Assembly: GCA_026686845.1 (NCBI GenBank)
Contig: JAIVEN010000013.1
Coordinates: forward strand, 8,700,001 to 8,764,000
Length of the DNA stretch: 64,000 nt
From: Adenanthera pavonina
Lineage: Eukaryota; Streptophyta; Magnoliopsida; Fabales; Fabaceae
Direction of reading: 5' to 3'
How positions within the stretch are numbered: position 1 is the first letter of the stretch; every line of letters starts with the position of its first letter. Below, piece after piece: positions 12,917 to 27,000 of the stretch. The notes below the pieces were generated by a model. That model made no database searches. It had not been told where the DNA came from and saw nothing but the letters and a program-made list of their open reading frames with translations. A program made the translations under genes and the position numbers.

Positions 12917-13999
12917 TTGATTCATTGCTTTGTACTGTGGGTATTTATAATATATTTAATACAATCAGGAGAGGACATGTTGCCTAATGCATTTGCACAG
13001 ATGGCTATTATTTTTGTTTTATTTTGTGCAAGTTCTATAGAGCTAAATGGAGAATTATGTGAAGCAGAAGTCACATTATTGGAGCTTTATGAAATTTTAT
13101 TTTAGATATTATGAATTTATTTTTATTTAGTATTTTCGTAATTTTGTGATTTTTTGCTCACATGCATGAGTGAAGTGGAGGCTAGGATTTCGGGGGATAT
13201 TTTTCCATCCGCATACCTCTCACCTCTCTTCATGATGAACGAAATTATTCTCCTCTCTCACTCTCTCCATGGCCAACCCACACCTGTCTTCTCGTTTCAT
13301 TCATTTTCTTCAATTTTCATCTATGGAGAGCACTAGAGCCCTCATGTAATTGGATGCAAGACTATAATCCTAAAGTGTAATTGGAGTTCTAGGTGATTAT
13401 AAAGTTGAATTGGTTTGGAATTCCTCTCATTTATCTGTAATTTTCTGGTTTTATACTATTTCTAATTTCCAGATTTTGGATTAGAATTTCGCATGCTAAA
13501 TTGATGGATTTAATTGTCATTGATGCCTAGTTAATTGGTTAGGTGTTTGGGGGATGAATGGGGAGTAAAACTAATGGGTTATGTTGTGTTTTGATTTACA
13601 GGTTGGAAGTGATCTAGGTATAATGTGAGTTGACGTTTCACTAGCATTAGGCCTAGCAATTGCTTAATCTTTGAATACCTAAGGAAACTTTTGTGGAAAT
13701 ATTCTCCGAGGGAATTCTAAACTATATTCTGCACCTTTAATGAGGATGAAGATGATTGCACTTTAGGTGATTAGTTTGTAGCCCAATTACATACCATTGA
13801 CCATACTCTAGTTATTTTGTGTTCTTGCAATTCTAGTTTTTCTTAGCCTAGTAAGTTTTGGCATTAATCCCCCTGTTTTTGAGTGATTTGTTTGTCATTC
13901 TCTTGCATTTAATTGTTAATTCACATAGTTAAGCATTGGTTCCATGAAAGATAACCTAGGTTGAGCTATATTACAAACATTAAATTTTAGTTTTGGTGC

Positions 14000-14170
14000 T
14001 ATTCGACAATAGTAGCCAATTATTGCCAACTATCACTGACCACCACCAACCATCATTAACCACCACTGACCACTGTCTTTTATTGTCAATCTCCGCTAGC
14101 CACCATTTTTCGCAGCCAACCAATGCTATCCCCCATTGATTACTACTATCTACCGCTATCCACCAATTCA
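14000..14170. repeat. Degenerate CCACC/CCACTGA minisatellite
   Basis: A run of loosely repeated ACCACCA, ACCACTGACC and CCGCTA blocks spans about 170 bp. Read on the minus strand it gives a tryptophan-rich frame, which is a product of the repeat and not a gene. Confidence 0.6.
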
Positions 14171-15739
14171 CTCAAAACTTGTTTTCAAATTAATTTTTTG
14201 AAATGCATTTTTTTATTTTTATTTTTTAGTATGATTTTCAAAACAAATTATTCTAATAATTTTTTTTAGTATTCTTATTTTCAAAACTTGTTTTGAAAAA
14301 TAACTTTTCAAAGCTATTTTGAGATAATAAAAATAGAAAACAGAATCAAATTCTAGGTTTTTCTTTGGGACCTACGATTCAGTTAATTATAAATTTCATC
14401 TAAACAATAATGAATGAAACCATATATAAATATATGCTAACTGTTTTAATTAAAAAATTCCTAATTGTTTAAACCACATAAGGTCTGAAAATACAAAATT
14501 TGAAACTGAAAGATATTCAAATGCAATTGGACAAAACCAAAACGAGTATTAATTAGAATTAGAATTTAATTTAACCAAAAAAAAATAAAGACATTTTAAA
14601 GTGTATTGAGAGATGATAGAATATTTTGGAATCATTATTATATAACACTCTTTTGGATATGATAATACACATGTAAGATGTTATCTCAAAATTAACCCTA
14701 CTATCATATAACAATATATATCGAATTGAACAGTGTCATTCAAATTTTATACCCAACATATCATAACAAGTAAAAAACACGATCAAATTACAATTCACAG
14801 AGCACTTCATTTTATATTTTACAATAATTTTAAGCTGTTCTTTTTTGACTAAATCGATAGAAATCAAATTGAGACAAGGATGGAAGTTTTGGGTGTGGAT
14901 GGAAATTTCCTTTCTGTTTTAATGTTTTAATTCGATTAGAGAATTAGATAATTATCTTTTTCTTTTTTAATATACAGCAAGGTTTAAATTTTGGCTACTA
15001 CTTATATCTCATTTTACCCTTACCAACTAAACAACCTGCAAGTGACAAAGAATTTAGAATTATCTTTAAATATATTTTAACCAAATAAAAAAAAGAAAGA
15101 AGTAATTATGTGCAGGTCTGTGTTATGTTTTGGTTTTCTGGTTTGGGCAGTGGGCCCAGTTTCTGTTAGAGTTTCTGACTTTGGGCTTTTTCTAATAATG
15201 CAGATTCATTCAATAGTTTTTTGTTTTGTTGGAGTTGAAAAGTGGATCCATTTCCAAACTGGACACAATTCCGTACATTATGAGATTTGAAAAATGAAAA
15301 TATTTTTTTTGTTTATTAAAATAGAGTATGAGACGCACTTTTAAATATTCTCGAATAAAGCAGTCAAGCACTCATATGGTGTAAGCTAGATGGTCATAGT
15401 GGAATGTAGTTTTTATTCACATCAGATAACTATTTATACACTTACAAAGAAAATAGAAAAGAGAGAAAAAAACCTCAAAAGAGAAGTATCTTGTTAAGAA
15501 AATAAGTTCTTTCATTTATAGATAGAGAAATGTATCTTTTACAATTCATATTTGTGAGTAAAATTTTATTCAATATTAAATCGTATCAATAAAAAAATAT
15601 ATGCTCATATTATTCATTTATTCCCTCATTAATATCCAAAAAATTAATGGGTTTTTGGAGAAAGCAATTAGCCCATCAAGGTTAGATTTTTTCTTAACTA
15701 AGTCCAACAGTTTTATAGTTTGTGAATATTAAGAATCGT

Positions 15740-15762
15740 TATATATATATATATATATATAT
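15740..15762. repeat. (TA)n microsatellite
   Basis: An uninterrupted AT alternation of about 23 bases. A similar run is at about 16557-16574. Confidence 0.9.
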
Positions 15763-17021
15763 AAACAAGTGAGATATGTTTACTCATATATTAGATATGG
15801 TCTGAAAAATAAGCTATATTATTCATTATTTATAACTAATATACAATTTGCTGCCATATATTTTATTATATTACCTCCGGTCCTATATATAGGATCTTTT
15901 ATCTCGATTCTAAATATAAAATCCTTTACAATATATGAGGTAGTATTTATTATATATTTTCAAAAAAATACTCATATTTAATGTATCCAAAGAGAAAGAG
16001 AGAGATTAAATAAGGGTAGTTTTAGAAAAATATTGGGATTTTCGGAGAAATCGAGGTAGTTAGTTAGTTTTAATTTTAATCTACGTAATTCGGTTAAAAT
16101 GGTCTTATATTAAGGATAAGATGAAATATATATTAATGCATTTTATATAATTATCTAATATTAGGTATTATTTGGTTAAATTCAAACATTGTTAGACATC
16201 TAAATCAGATAATTCTTCCAATATGATCTTTTTTTCCCATCTACAAAGCTTAACTCGAGATTTACTTAATATGTATTTTGATAATGAAATTGATATTTCA
16301 TGGCCCGCCCATTTATCTTTTATTAAATTTCCTTTTTATTATTTCTCTATGATGCGTGCTCTGCCTTCTTCTCTACTTATTCCAGTTTGAAAATAATAAG
16401 ATCCCAAAAGTGAAAGGTTACGTTTTAGATTCAAACATAATCAAGATTTGTGTCATTTTAAAAATTTGACTAAAAGTCACTTGAGATTTGTTCTTCTTTG
16501 GGTCGTCCAATTTTCCCCAATTCTCATGAGTTCACGGAAGGAAATGATTAATCTAAATATATATATATATATATTTAATTAACCAAATTCCTAAACATGA
16601 AATCAATCCTATAACAATTCCAAAAAACTAGAAAAACTAAATGTGAAAGTGTACCTGAATTCATTGTTTTGAATTACCATAGAGAATGACTGAATATTTC
16701 TTAGAAGGGGATAGAGAACGTTTCCAATATACTGGTGATCACAACCCCTATTTATAGACTTAAGTTTATGATATCTACAATTTGGCCTCTCAACAAATTA
16801 AAATATCACCTCAATTTTTATATATTATTTCCATAACAATTACACCCCTAAATCTTAAAATTTCAATTCAAATAAATCACTTTATTTAGACTTACTTAAA
16901 TAATAGATACACATTTTAATATTTATATGTGTGGTCCATTCCAACACTCACAGCTTTGTATGGTCATTACCATAAAAAAACATATCCTCAATTTTAGAAA
17001 AATCAATTCAGTGCATATTTC

Positions 17022-17093
17022 ACGCCACCCCAAACTCTATTTTAAAACCTTCAAACACAGAAGCTCCCTTTAAAATGTAGTTTGGAGTGGCGT
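17022..17093. repeat. 72-bp inverted repeat (foldback) with 26-bp arms
   Basis: The left arm (17022-17047, starting ACGCCACCCCAAACT) matches the reverse complement of the right arm (17068-17093, ending AGTTTGGAGTGGCGT) at about 22 of 26 positions. The loop is about 20 bases. The ACCACCCTAAACAC just after it (about 17096-17109) is a further relative of the arm. The foldback would form a miRNA-precursor-sized hairpin if transcribed, but could equally be a small transposon remnant. Confidence 0.7.
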
Positions 17094-18934
17094 CACACCA
17101 CCCTAAACACATCCTCGGATGATCCTTCACATAAAGTCTCAAGTTAGTTGACTAATTTTTTGAATAGATCGACTTGTTTAATCTAATTTGATAAATTATG
17201 TTTCAAAAAATAGACAAAATAAATTATATATATATTTTTTAATTTTTTTGTACATTAAGTTTCACATCACTCTCATTTCAACCATTTTTCTTTTTCATTT
17301 ACTTCATACATTTTTATAGAAATGAAAAAGAAAAAAATATTGACAATGGTATTGTAGGAAGATAGTCTTGAGTATTACATATTAATTATTATAAATATAT
17401 AATATAATAAAAATAATATTATCTATACTCGGTTGAGTCAGAATGGTTGAAAGGTTTTGCCTATGACTCAAGCTGATATCAGATATGATTCAGGAGCCAT
17501 TTTTTCTTTTGAAATTTTGGCTTTTTTATAAAAATACATTTGACCCGATCAGATCCCAATTGTCTGAGCTAATCAAGTTTATATTCAATCGTATTCAAAT
17601 GGCTTGGGAAAATAATGTGTGTGCGTGTGTGAAGTTTAAAACAATTTTAATTTAACAAGATATTTTTTAATTTTTGAGCTGTTCAAGTGGTGACGTGGTG
17701 TCAGATTTTGTCAAGTGTTTTAAGTTATTCTTTTCTTAAAATTGTGGTCTTTATATTTTGAAATGGGAGCAGACCAGCAGAGTATGGGCCAGGTTCCCGT
17801 AATTTAGAGAATATATATTTTTTCCTCTAATGAGCCCCACCCCTGTTTATCCCATTTGGGTGAAAGATTGGGAGGCAGAATAATTTAGAAAGATCCGATT
17901 GGTTGTTAAAATGATTGAGCATAGAATTAGAATTTTGAAATTTATAATTATCTTAATTTTAACATTTATATTTGATTGGATATCAACAATGTCATACAAA
18001 TATCTATGTGAACAATTTTAAAACTTTAGTAAAAAATAATTATTCTACGATTTGATTACAAGAACAGAGAGGAAATTTCTCTTGTATAATTAATATTCAT
18101 TATATTTTCAAAATTAATATATACAATTTTAATTTTTATATTAATATAATAATAATCATTTTAAAAAAAATTATGTTCTTACTTTTATTTTATTCTATTT
18201 TATGTGTTGATGAAGACATTAAAATTTTATTAATTTAACAATCAGTTGACATATAAAACAAAAAAAAAGAGAATAAAATTAAAAGAAAAAAATTGATGAT
18301 GAAAATGACTCTTATATTTTTATTTTTAAGAAATAAAATAAAAAAATTATTAATTATTAAAAAATATTATACAAACAGAATAAAACAATGTCTTTTTTTA
18401 TCTTCACAACCAAACACATTTATGTTATTGCTGTCTCATTTGGGGATGAAAACTACGTAGCTTTACATGATAAAATAGAGTCACCTAATAATAAAAGGAA
18501 TCTATTCCCAATTTGAGGGGTTGTTTGTACCAATCACACGGGTAGGACACAAGGGAGGAAAACATTTTCCCCAGAAAGCAAACGAGCTGCAGGGACAATA
18601 GCTGAAAAGGAAAGGAGAATAATCTCAAAGTAAAAAATGATGAAACTTTTCTCCCTCTACAGGTGAGCTAAGAGTAGAGAGGGAGAGAAAAAAGAAAAGA
18701 TATAAAATAATTACAAAATGACCTGCAGAGCTGCGATGTGACCCCCCACTTGCCTCACCCACACGTAGTAATAGTACTTCTCCCACTTTTACACCCCCCA
18801 CTCTCCTTCATCCCACTCTCTGTTCCACACCACGTCACCACACAACTTGTAAAGTTACCGCTAAATTAAATATTTCATGATTCTCTCTAAGAAACCAAAA
18901 ACACCAAAAACATTATGATTAGATCCCACGAACT

Positions 18935-19010
18935 GTAGTTTAGCTGATATAAGGTTACTAGTGGTAGTGTGTTCAAATTCCGAAAATATGAATATATTAC
19001 GGTATTATAA
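18935..19010 (+). repeat. Possible tRNA-derived SINE relic
   Basis: TAGTTTAGCTGATATAAGG resembles a polymerase III A box. About 30 bases later GTTCAAATTCCG resembles a B box. The spacing fits a tRNA-derived SINE head. No tail or target duplication was identified, so this is suggestive only. Confidence 0.3.
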
Positions 19011-20795
19011 ATTGGTTTACTATTAAATGAAATAAAGTATTAATTTAAGATTTAATAGTTAGATTAGAGTCAAATCAACTGTAAATAAATTGATATATTT
19101 TAAATAAAATAAATAAAAAATATTAAAAATATTTATTTATAATTATAATAATTACTATTAACTAATTTAAATTTGAATATTTTCAAGATTAAATAAACGT
19201 AGTTCTCCCAACTTAGCTATTTTTTATTCACAAAATAATTTGAGCTTACAACGTTATTTGAGTAGTATCAAATTCCCTCAATTCAATTCAATTCAATTCA
19301 ATAATCGAGTAAATAATGTTTTCTTTTAATAAAAAAACTAGCTTCAGCCTTCATGTATGAAAGGATGGGCAGTGGTCGGACCACTTTGGTCCCGAGACCC
19401 TGCCCGACACTGTCATATTCTTGGGACCAGGCCGACCTAATTTGGCTGAGTTACATCGAGCCAGCCTAAGCAAGGTTCAAAATGTGAACGCCTACTCGTG
19501 CCACAGTGCGCCTAGGTGGGGACTACCAGACAATTTTTGTCAATTCATTTAATAATAAATTTGAATTTTCGGAACCCAAGTGAAAAATGTATTCGTCATG
19601 AAAAGAGAGACAGAGAGTAATCAAAGAGAAGCCGTGATAGTTTTTTTTTTAAATGTTTTACCCACATCATTACTGCTTATATTTTTATTTTAATTTTAAT
19701 TTTTAAAATCTTAAAGTGTAACAAATTCCAATTTAGAAATGATTGATTTTTACTATTTCATAATATAAATACTCTTTTATGTTCTTATTTATATTGAGTA
19801 TTTATTTTAAAAATATTTAATCACATTGTTAACCAATCATCAATAATTAATTTAATAAATTTATGTTGAGTTTCGTCTAACAACAACAGCAAAGGAAATG
19901 GGCAAGCATGCAAATATTATTTTTGTTGTGTTATCATTATTTAATGATTTCTGTTTATTTTTATTATTTTTTAATTAAGAATACTAAAATTATTCTTTTT
20001 TTTGGCATTAATAGTGAGACTAGGAAGCCCAAGATTTTTTTCCAGATGAAAGACGCTCAACAATTTATTTATATACATTTGATTAGAAGATTCAAAAATT
20101 ACATTTACTTTATCGAAAAAAAATTACATTTACTTAATTAAAAAATGATGATTTTATCAACGTTAAGACCAATATAAAATATGAAACTTATTTCGAGCAG
20201 CATTATTCATAAGTTGTGCATAGTATATTTTATTTTATCATTTTGCACAATGAATAAGAACCTACTTACTATATAAATCATATATTATGTTTAATTTTTT
20301 ATAATGAGAAGAATTAATTTATATAAATTATGAAATATTAGTAAAATTACAATAAATTTGATATATATATATAAATATAATCAATATATTATAATAAATT
20401 AAACTCATCTTCTACCATTTCTAATCTATTCATTGGTTATGGCCAAAAGAAAAAATCTATTCGTTCCTTATTCCCATTTTTAATCCCTCCTCCACCTATT
20501 TTCCCAACATTGATACTCAAATTCAAAATAAGTATCACTTTTTATTAAAAATATTTAGGAAATATTAGGAAATGAGACAAAAAAATCAACTTATTTAAGA
20601 AATGGGACTAAAGGTAATTTTTTTATATGAGAATAGAATTTTTTGAAATTAAAATAATTTTTTTAAAAATTTAATTTAGTACCAAAAATTAAATATTTTT
20701 TTAATCCCAAAATTCAATTTTCCTAAATATTTATTATATTTATGTGAAATAGACGAGTAAATAAGTAGTGACGGTGGTAATAATAGTAGTAATAA

Positions 20796-20798
<3 letters not shown>

Positions 20799-20826
<28 letters not shown>
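20799..20826. repeat. (TAA)n microsatellite
   Basis: About nine TAA/AAT units in tandem, preceded by degenerate copies from about 20778. Confidence 0.9.
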
Positions 20827-22380
20827 TGGGAGAAGAAGACAAAAACATTGATGATTGAGGCATTGAGCTTTGAAATAAAATAGTAAAAAAGTGAACAGTT
20901 TTCAAACTGTACAGAAAATTTGCGTGCACATGCAAACATTGAGGTAAGATAAATACAACGGTAGTCAAATTCACGTGATCTTTCTTTTCGCTATTTCAGT
21001 TTCACCTGTTCCCAGTATTTTATATATTTTATTGTTTTTCTCCTAATTTCATTGAATTTACTTTCAAAAGTAAAATATAATTTCTAAAATTATTTTTATA
21101 TTCTAATTTTATTTTTGCCCCGCTGATCACCCTTGTCTGTTAAATGTAGTAACTACCGGTTAAGTGAGCATCTGTTGAAAAAAAAAACCTAGTAACTTTC
21201 AGGAATATTTATGTATGAGAATCTAAATCTTACTATAACGACATTTATCAATAAAATCCAATATAATTATAAATAATATGATTGTTTAATTTAGCATGAT
21301 ATAATTTAAACTAAATAATCATCTAATCAGGATTGGATTGTATTGTACCCCACAAAAATGACATCCAAGAATTCAAAATCAAATTAGGTAACAATAATAT
21401 TAAAGATAAAAATTCTTAAAACTTGTGATTGTAATTGCTCCATTAAACCATCTTATGAAGTTTTACCCTTTTTTTCCAGAGATTTATTATAAAATTTAAA
21501 ATATAAAAACTATTACTGTTTAAAATAGTTTAAAACTAAGTAGGAAAAATATTTACAAAAATTAATATATAAAATTTAAAAACCATAAATACTGCACATA
21601 ATCTGTTCTACTGTCTATGCGTGTGTGCTGATTTTAAAAAATTTACTTTCCTGTGCAGTTTCTGCAAGGGTCAATGAGGAGTTATTAAGTAATGTTTACT
21701 ATATCTTACAACCATTATTAAATAGTTTTATTTTAATTATTTCAAATTTAAAATTATAATTTTTTTCCATTTATGAAATATGTATATATTATTTATTTAC
21801 TCTAATTGTGTTATTTTTTACCTGCATTCTAATTGTTTTATTATACAAGAAAAATTTAAACTTCTGTATTAATGATGGTTGAGTGAAGTGGAAGGAAATT
21901 CATTTTTTTTTTTTAATAAAGTTGAGAGTTCGAACCTTATAACTAAAAAGGTCAGGCTGAAAAAACTACATTTAATTAAACCCTACAATATTTAAATTTG
22001 AACTAGATAGTTGCATAACAAATAAAGAAATTTAAACTTTTGCTGTTGTTTATACCCACCGAATCTATTTCAAAGCTAGCCCATGTGTCTTTATTTTAAT
22101 CTTTTACAAACATCTAAACTCTTGTAATAATATTTAATTAGAAAAAGTAAGTAGAACTTGTTCAAATAATGTATAGAGTCTAAAATGAATTCTATTATTG
22201 ATAGGCAATAAATAATCATAATATTCATATAACAATATTACTAGTCTTATTTTACTAAAGTAAAATTATACTATTACTGGTTGGACAAAATAAAAAAAAG
22301 ATCACATTACTTGTGTGTTTTTATTTTAATCTTTTATTTACATCAAATCAAAACTCTTTGAATAGAGTAACTGACATTTA

Positions 22381-22748
22381 TAGCCCTGTTTGGATAGTGG
22401 GTATAAGCACTTATGAGAATCCATAAGTACTTATGTGATGGAATTATCAAATGGAAACAGCTTTTCAATAAGCACTTATGTCTTAAATAAGTGCTTATGG
22501 AAGAAGCTGATTTTTTCACCTTATGATAATCACTTATCCTCCCATAATCACTTATTTCATTTTTCCTTCTCATTATTCATCCAATAATCACTTAAACCCC
22601 AATATCTAAACATATTTTTTTTTCTCAAAATCACTTATGAGGTAAAAATATCGAAACACAAATCACTTTTGATATAATCACTTATTCTCATAATCACTTA
22701 TAAATAATCACTTATCCTCATAATTACTTATACATAATTTGAAACAAC
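22381..22748. mobile_element. MITE-like element packed with an AAGCACTTAT-type motif
   Basis: The left end (CCTGTTTGGATAGTGGGTATAAG) resembles the reverse complement of the right end near 22717-22746 (TGTTTCAAATTATGTATAAG), as well as an internal block ending near 22613. Between them the decamer AAGCACTTAT and its variants and complements occur about 13 times in both orientations. Repeated subterminal motifs of this kind are often transposase binding sites in non-autonomous DNA transposons. The termini and target duplication are uncertain. Confidence 0.55.
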
Positions 22749-23240
22749 AATGATAAGAGATATTTTGTCTCTTGAACAAAGTCTCACTCAAGTTTTATTA
22801 GCTTCATTTTTTTAATATAAAAAAAATAATTAAATCATATAAATAAAAATATTTAAAACCATTAAATTTATTAGAAATATAAAATAATTTTATAAAATAT
22901 TTTTATTCAATATTAATAATTTTTATTATGTAATTAATGAAAATAAATTATATTTCCTGTATCATTCAATCTTAATAAGAAATATTTAAAAAAAATTTAA
23001 ATGCATGAGACAATCTTATTTATTTTTTATATTAAAGAAACAGAGGGAGTGCCGTCCTTAATTAATAGATAGTATATTTTTTATAAATTTTAATATATCA
23101 ATTTTTAAAATTTTTACATAATTGCATCCTTAATTAAAAAAAAGGATTTTGTAGAGTAAAGTTTAAGAATTTATTACTTCAAAATCGTATATATTTAATT
23201 AATTTATCAACTGTTGAGTTGACCAAACCTTCGATGCGCG

Positions 23241-24006
23241 TGGGTGTCCATTTTGTCTCATTACGTTTATCCCTCCCACGCGCATATTATCACACGCGCT
23301 CACACCCTGACTATCACTACAGATACGCTCCATGAGATGGCGCAACAAGCTGGGGAGAGTCGCAAAAAGCTTCGTTCCGCTGTCAATGGCAGAGTCTCGA
23401 GCTTAATCTCTCTCTCGGGGTTCGCGAAATTACATCGAATTGTATGATCCTCAATAATCGTAGTGTTATTTTTTGCAGAGCTTTTGGTGCTTTTGATTTT
23501 GGCGTCCTCACAAGGGACCTTGTTTGCTGCTTTGTACCCAACACGTTATCTGTCTTTTTGCTTGTGGAACTATAGATAGAAAGCGTGACGGGCCTGTTCT
23601 GTTCTGTTCTGTGTGCGTGGGTCCATTTTTTCTCGCTCAAGTGTTGCTTTCGGCCTTTCGCTTTCAGACCATCGTGGGTGACTCAGGGATTTTGCAGGGT
23701 GTTATACGTCTTTTGCGCATGACATTATTGTACGGAGTTTCCACAAGAGAATTAGGTGTTTGGGGACCTGAGGTTCGGAAATGGGGTGCAATTTAGGGGA
23801 AAAAATGGGAGGTTTGAGTTTGGGAGTTTGGTTTCGGAAGAATGAAAAATGGTTTTTCGTAGATTTGTTTTGATAATGTAGAACAGGATGTCTTCTGTTT
23901 TTGATGATTTTTGGTTTGTGCATTTTGGGATTTCTGGAGCTTTATAACAAATCTAGTTGTTATCAGGGGAGTGATTGTTTCTGTTGTGTTAGTAAGTGTT
24001 CACGAA
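23241..24006 (+). promoter_or_regulatory. Promoter and 5' leader region of the TRM-like gene
   Basis: Base composition changes sharply at about 23230 from AT-rich to balanced, with GCGCG-containing stretches and a CT-rich AATCTCTCTCTCGGGG block at about 23404-23419. This is typical of a plant core promoter and leader. No clear TATA box is seen and the transcription start is not fixed by sequence. Frames overlapping this stretch look like leader sequence, not separate genes. Confidence 0.5.
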
Positions 24007-27000
24007 ATGAATGATTCTTCTGGAAAGACGTCTTCCTGTTTGGCCATCACCGAGAAGAAGAAGAAGCAAAGACCCGGCGGTTGCATTGGCCTTTTCTTTC
24101 AGCTATTTGACTGGAATGGGAAACTCGCTAAGAAGAAGCTTTTCTCTAAGAAACTTCTGCCTCCTGGTTAGTTTCTTGTTGGCATGAACTGCATTTCTTC
24201 TATCTATTTCTTTCTTTCTTACTTTTTTTATTCTTTATCCAGTCTCTTTCTCGTTCTTACTGGATATATGTTTATATGCTTCTTGGTTTGTGGAAAGTAC
24301 TGATAAGTTGCTTGATCTTTGGTTACTGAATTATCAGCTCGTGCGAAGCAAGCTTCTAAAAAGTTTAAAGGAGATGAAAGAATGCCAAATTCCAAGCTCC
24401 ATTTGGTAAGACTAGCAATTCTTGTTGGTTTTCGTAATGATGCCTTTTTGCTTTGCTTTCTTATATGCTGAAACCTTTTTGTTTGGTTATTCTTGGATTA
24501 TAGATTGCTAATGAAAACAGAGGAGGTTTCCCAAGTGTCAAAAAAGGAGGGAATCGTAGCATAGATGTACAACAAAAGCACGAAATGCGAGTTCCCGGAC
24601 TTATAGCTAGGCTGATGGGTCTGGAATCCATTCCAGCTGGTCAGCGAGAAAAGTCTGAGAAAGCTTCGTTTTCAGGTAGTTGTGGTGATGGGAAGGACGA
24701 ATCTCTGGGTAATTATTGCGAGTCAGATAGACAAGTTGATAATTTGGAAACTAGAATTCCAAGACATGATTCAAGACCTCAAAAGCTTCAGAAAACAACA
24801 ACATATGAGAGAAAGGCAATGACTAAGTTTGGAGCCGAAGCCCTGCAAATTAAGAGTGTTTTCTCACGAGCAAGAAAGCATAATAATAATTATCATCACC
24901 ACCCAAAGCTTGCTCCTCATTTGAAAGGTCCTAAAATTGCTTCTGGAAAGAATATATCTCGAAGCTCGAGGTTGATAGGAGCAGCAACTAAGATTTTGGA
25001 ACCTGGGCTGCAAGCTACTAGCAGATCAAAATGTTCTCTTACATATTCAAATTCCATATATCCTCCTAAGAATGACATTGTGACAGATAGAGTAGGGGCT
25101 AAGTTAGCAAATCTGCAAAGTCAATCTGGGCATGATGCAAATGAAGCTAAGCCTTTGATGGGATCAATGGGGAAGGCTTGTAAAAATTGTGGTAATTTGC
25201 TTGATGTAGTTGACTGCAATCTTGATGCTGAGGAGCACCCAACTGTTCCTTCGCCTACCTTTTTAGAAGTGATCACCACCTCCTCTTTGGCGTCAGAACA
25301 GAGGAAGGTTAGGTCAGCCATGACCCCTCATGAGCAAGAAAGAGATGTGGTTCTTCTAAGACCTCAAAGACATCTTACATCAATTGTTGAAGAAGATGGA
25401 AGATGTAACCCACAGTCTGGTCATGAACTCCCAACCACAAAAATGCCCTTGCCCCATGAAGGTCCTGCGCCATGGAATTCATTGCACCAACCATGCAGGA
25501 CCCTAGAGCATGATGCATCTTCTGTTTCCTTCAAGCAAAAATCGCAAACACGAGAACAGATTTTAAGCCGTGAAAGAACTTCACCAGGATCTAGAGTAAC
25601 TAGGACCAAAGACTTTGTTGCTTTGAACAGAAGCCTAAGTGGCCAAAGCAGATTGAGGTCACCTACCAAATTAGAAGCTTCGAAGTTCGACCTAGAGAGG
25701 AAACCTTGTAATAGACAGGATGATTCCTTGTCTCGTGTAAGGACAATGGAACGAAAAAGAAGGATCCCAAGTATTTCACAAGTTGAAAGTACAGCTTCCG
25801 TTAATTCAGCTATCATGAAGCAGAGAAATGTTCGTTGTGATGCACTGGGTGCAAAAGGGAGCGACACCAGTGCTTCTTCCTTTGACAGTACTTATGTTAA
25901 ATGTAAACAAGGTAGTCAGGGAAAATCATACAAGTTTTCTGACGACAAGGTCAATGATGTAGTTTCATTTGCATTTAATTCCCCATTGAAACACAGGACA
26001 GGAATCACCACCAAAATGGAAGAGACAAGTAGCAATAACGAGATAAATACATATTCCCAGCAAACTTTACACTTGAGAGGAGATGCTTTAGCTGCTTTTC
26101 TAGAACAGAAATTGAGGGAATTGACCTCTCAAGAAGATGAGAGGTTGCCTATTGGAGGCCCACCCAAAAAGACACCTGCCATGATTCTTCAGGAGCTGAT
26201 TTCTGCTCTAAGTGCGGAGCAGCTGACCTGTCATGATGGTCATATCAATGTAAAAAAGGGTTACAATGTAAGTCTTCTCTTTCTATTACTATGCTGGAGT
26301 TGTTTCTTTCTGATTGTTTGTGTTATTAGTCGTCTGCTTGTTTTGCTTTTTTACCCAGTAGCCTCATATTTTTTAGGCGCGCACTAACATAGTGAATGTT
26401 GAATTGAGAATTTTCCAATGATTTCCTTCTCTTCTTTATATTCTTCTGCTTTGCCCCTCCTATTTTCTTTATATCTCTCTCTTGAGTTCTTCCTTTTCTC
26501 CCTCTTTCCTATTTATTCTCCATCTCTCTACCCTATCCCTCATTCCCTGTTTCACATCTTTTGGTAGACAGAAAACTCAAATGTTGTAAGAGGAGGAGAG
26601 GGTAGTCAGAAAAGAGAGAGAAAAGAAAGAATTCAAGGAAGATAAGGGAGAACTTAAAGGAGAGAGAACTTAAGGAGCGAGAAAATAGTTCATATGATAC
26701 AACCTTCATATTTTTTAGGCACGCACTAACATAATGCATACTGCTTGAATCTGAAGTTGGACTAAATGCTGTTGGATGTGCTATGCTGACACCGTCTAAA
26801 ATGCTTCCAGACTGTTTTTTGAACTCTTAATTTATGATATGAAGAGTCTGAACAAATGTATTAGTTGCACACTGACAGAAATGTTTTACAGTCTGGGATG
26901 TGGACTATCATACTTTGCATGTCTGCTACAGATTATAATCTAGCCTTGTGCTCTCATGAGCTTTTTAATCATTGTCTAGAATTCATCCTCTGGTTTTCCC

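Larger units (their letters stand above)
12917..23240. other. Long intergenic region, no convincing gene
   Basis: About 10 kb of AT-rich DNA. The reading frames present are short, lack family resemblance and lack splice-linked partners. The 13.1-13.9 kb part is less AT-rich and has the texture of a decayed retroelement leader (TTTTTCTTAGCCTAG..GGCATTAATCCCC), but no protein domain supports that. Repeats, a foldback and MITE remnants are listed separately. GC-rich islands near 19.37-19.52 kb look like a transposon fragment without recognisable ends. Confidence 0.55.

Noticed and set aside
13980..14171. Tryptophan-rich minus-strand frame
   Set aside because: It is a translation of the degenerate CCACC minisatellite.
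15870..15960. CCTCCGGTCCTATATATAGG, resembling a Stowaway end
   Set aside because: No matching inverted right end with TA could be found; at most a one-ended relic.
21895..21945. GAGTTCGAACCTTA, resembling a tRNA or SINE B box
   Set aside because: No A box at the right distance and no cloverleaf could be drawn.
23383..23923. Several frames on both strands upstream of the TRM-like gene
   Set aside because: They overlap the promoter and leader, conflict with each other and resemble no family; composition alone keeps them open.
25421..25867. 148-codon minus-strand frame inside the TRM-like gene
   Set aside because: It is the shadow of the large third exon, whose plus-strand frame is supported by family motifs and exact splice phases.
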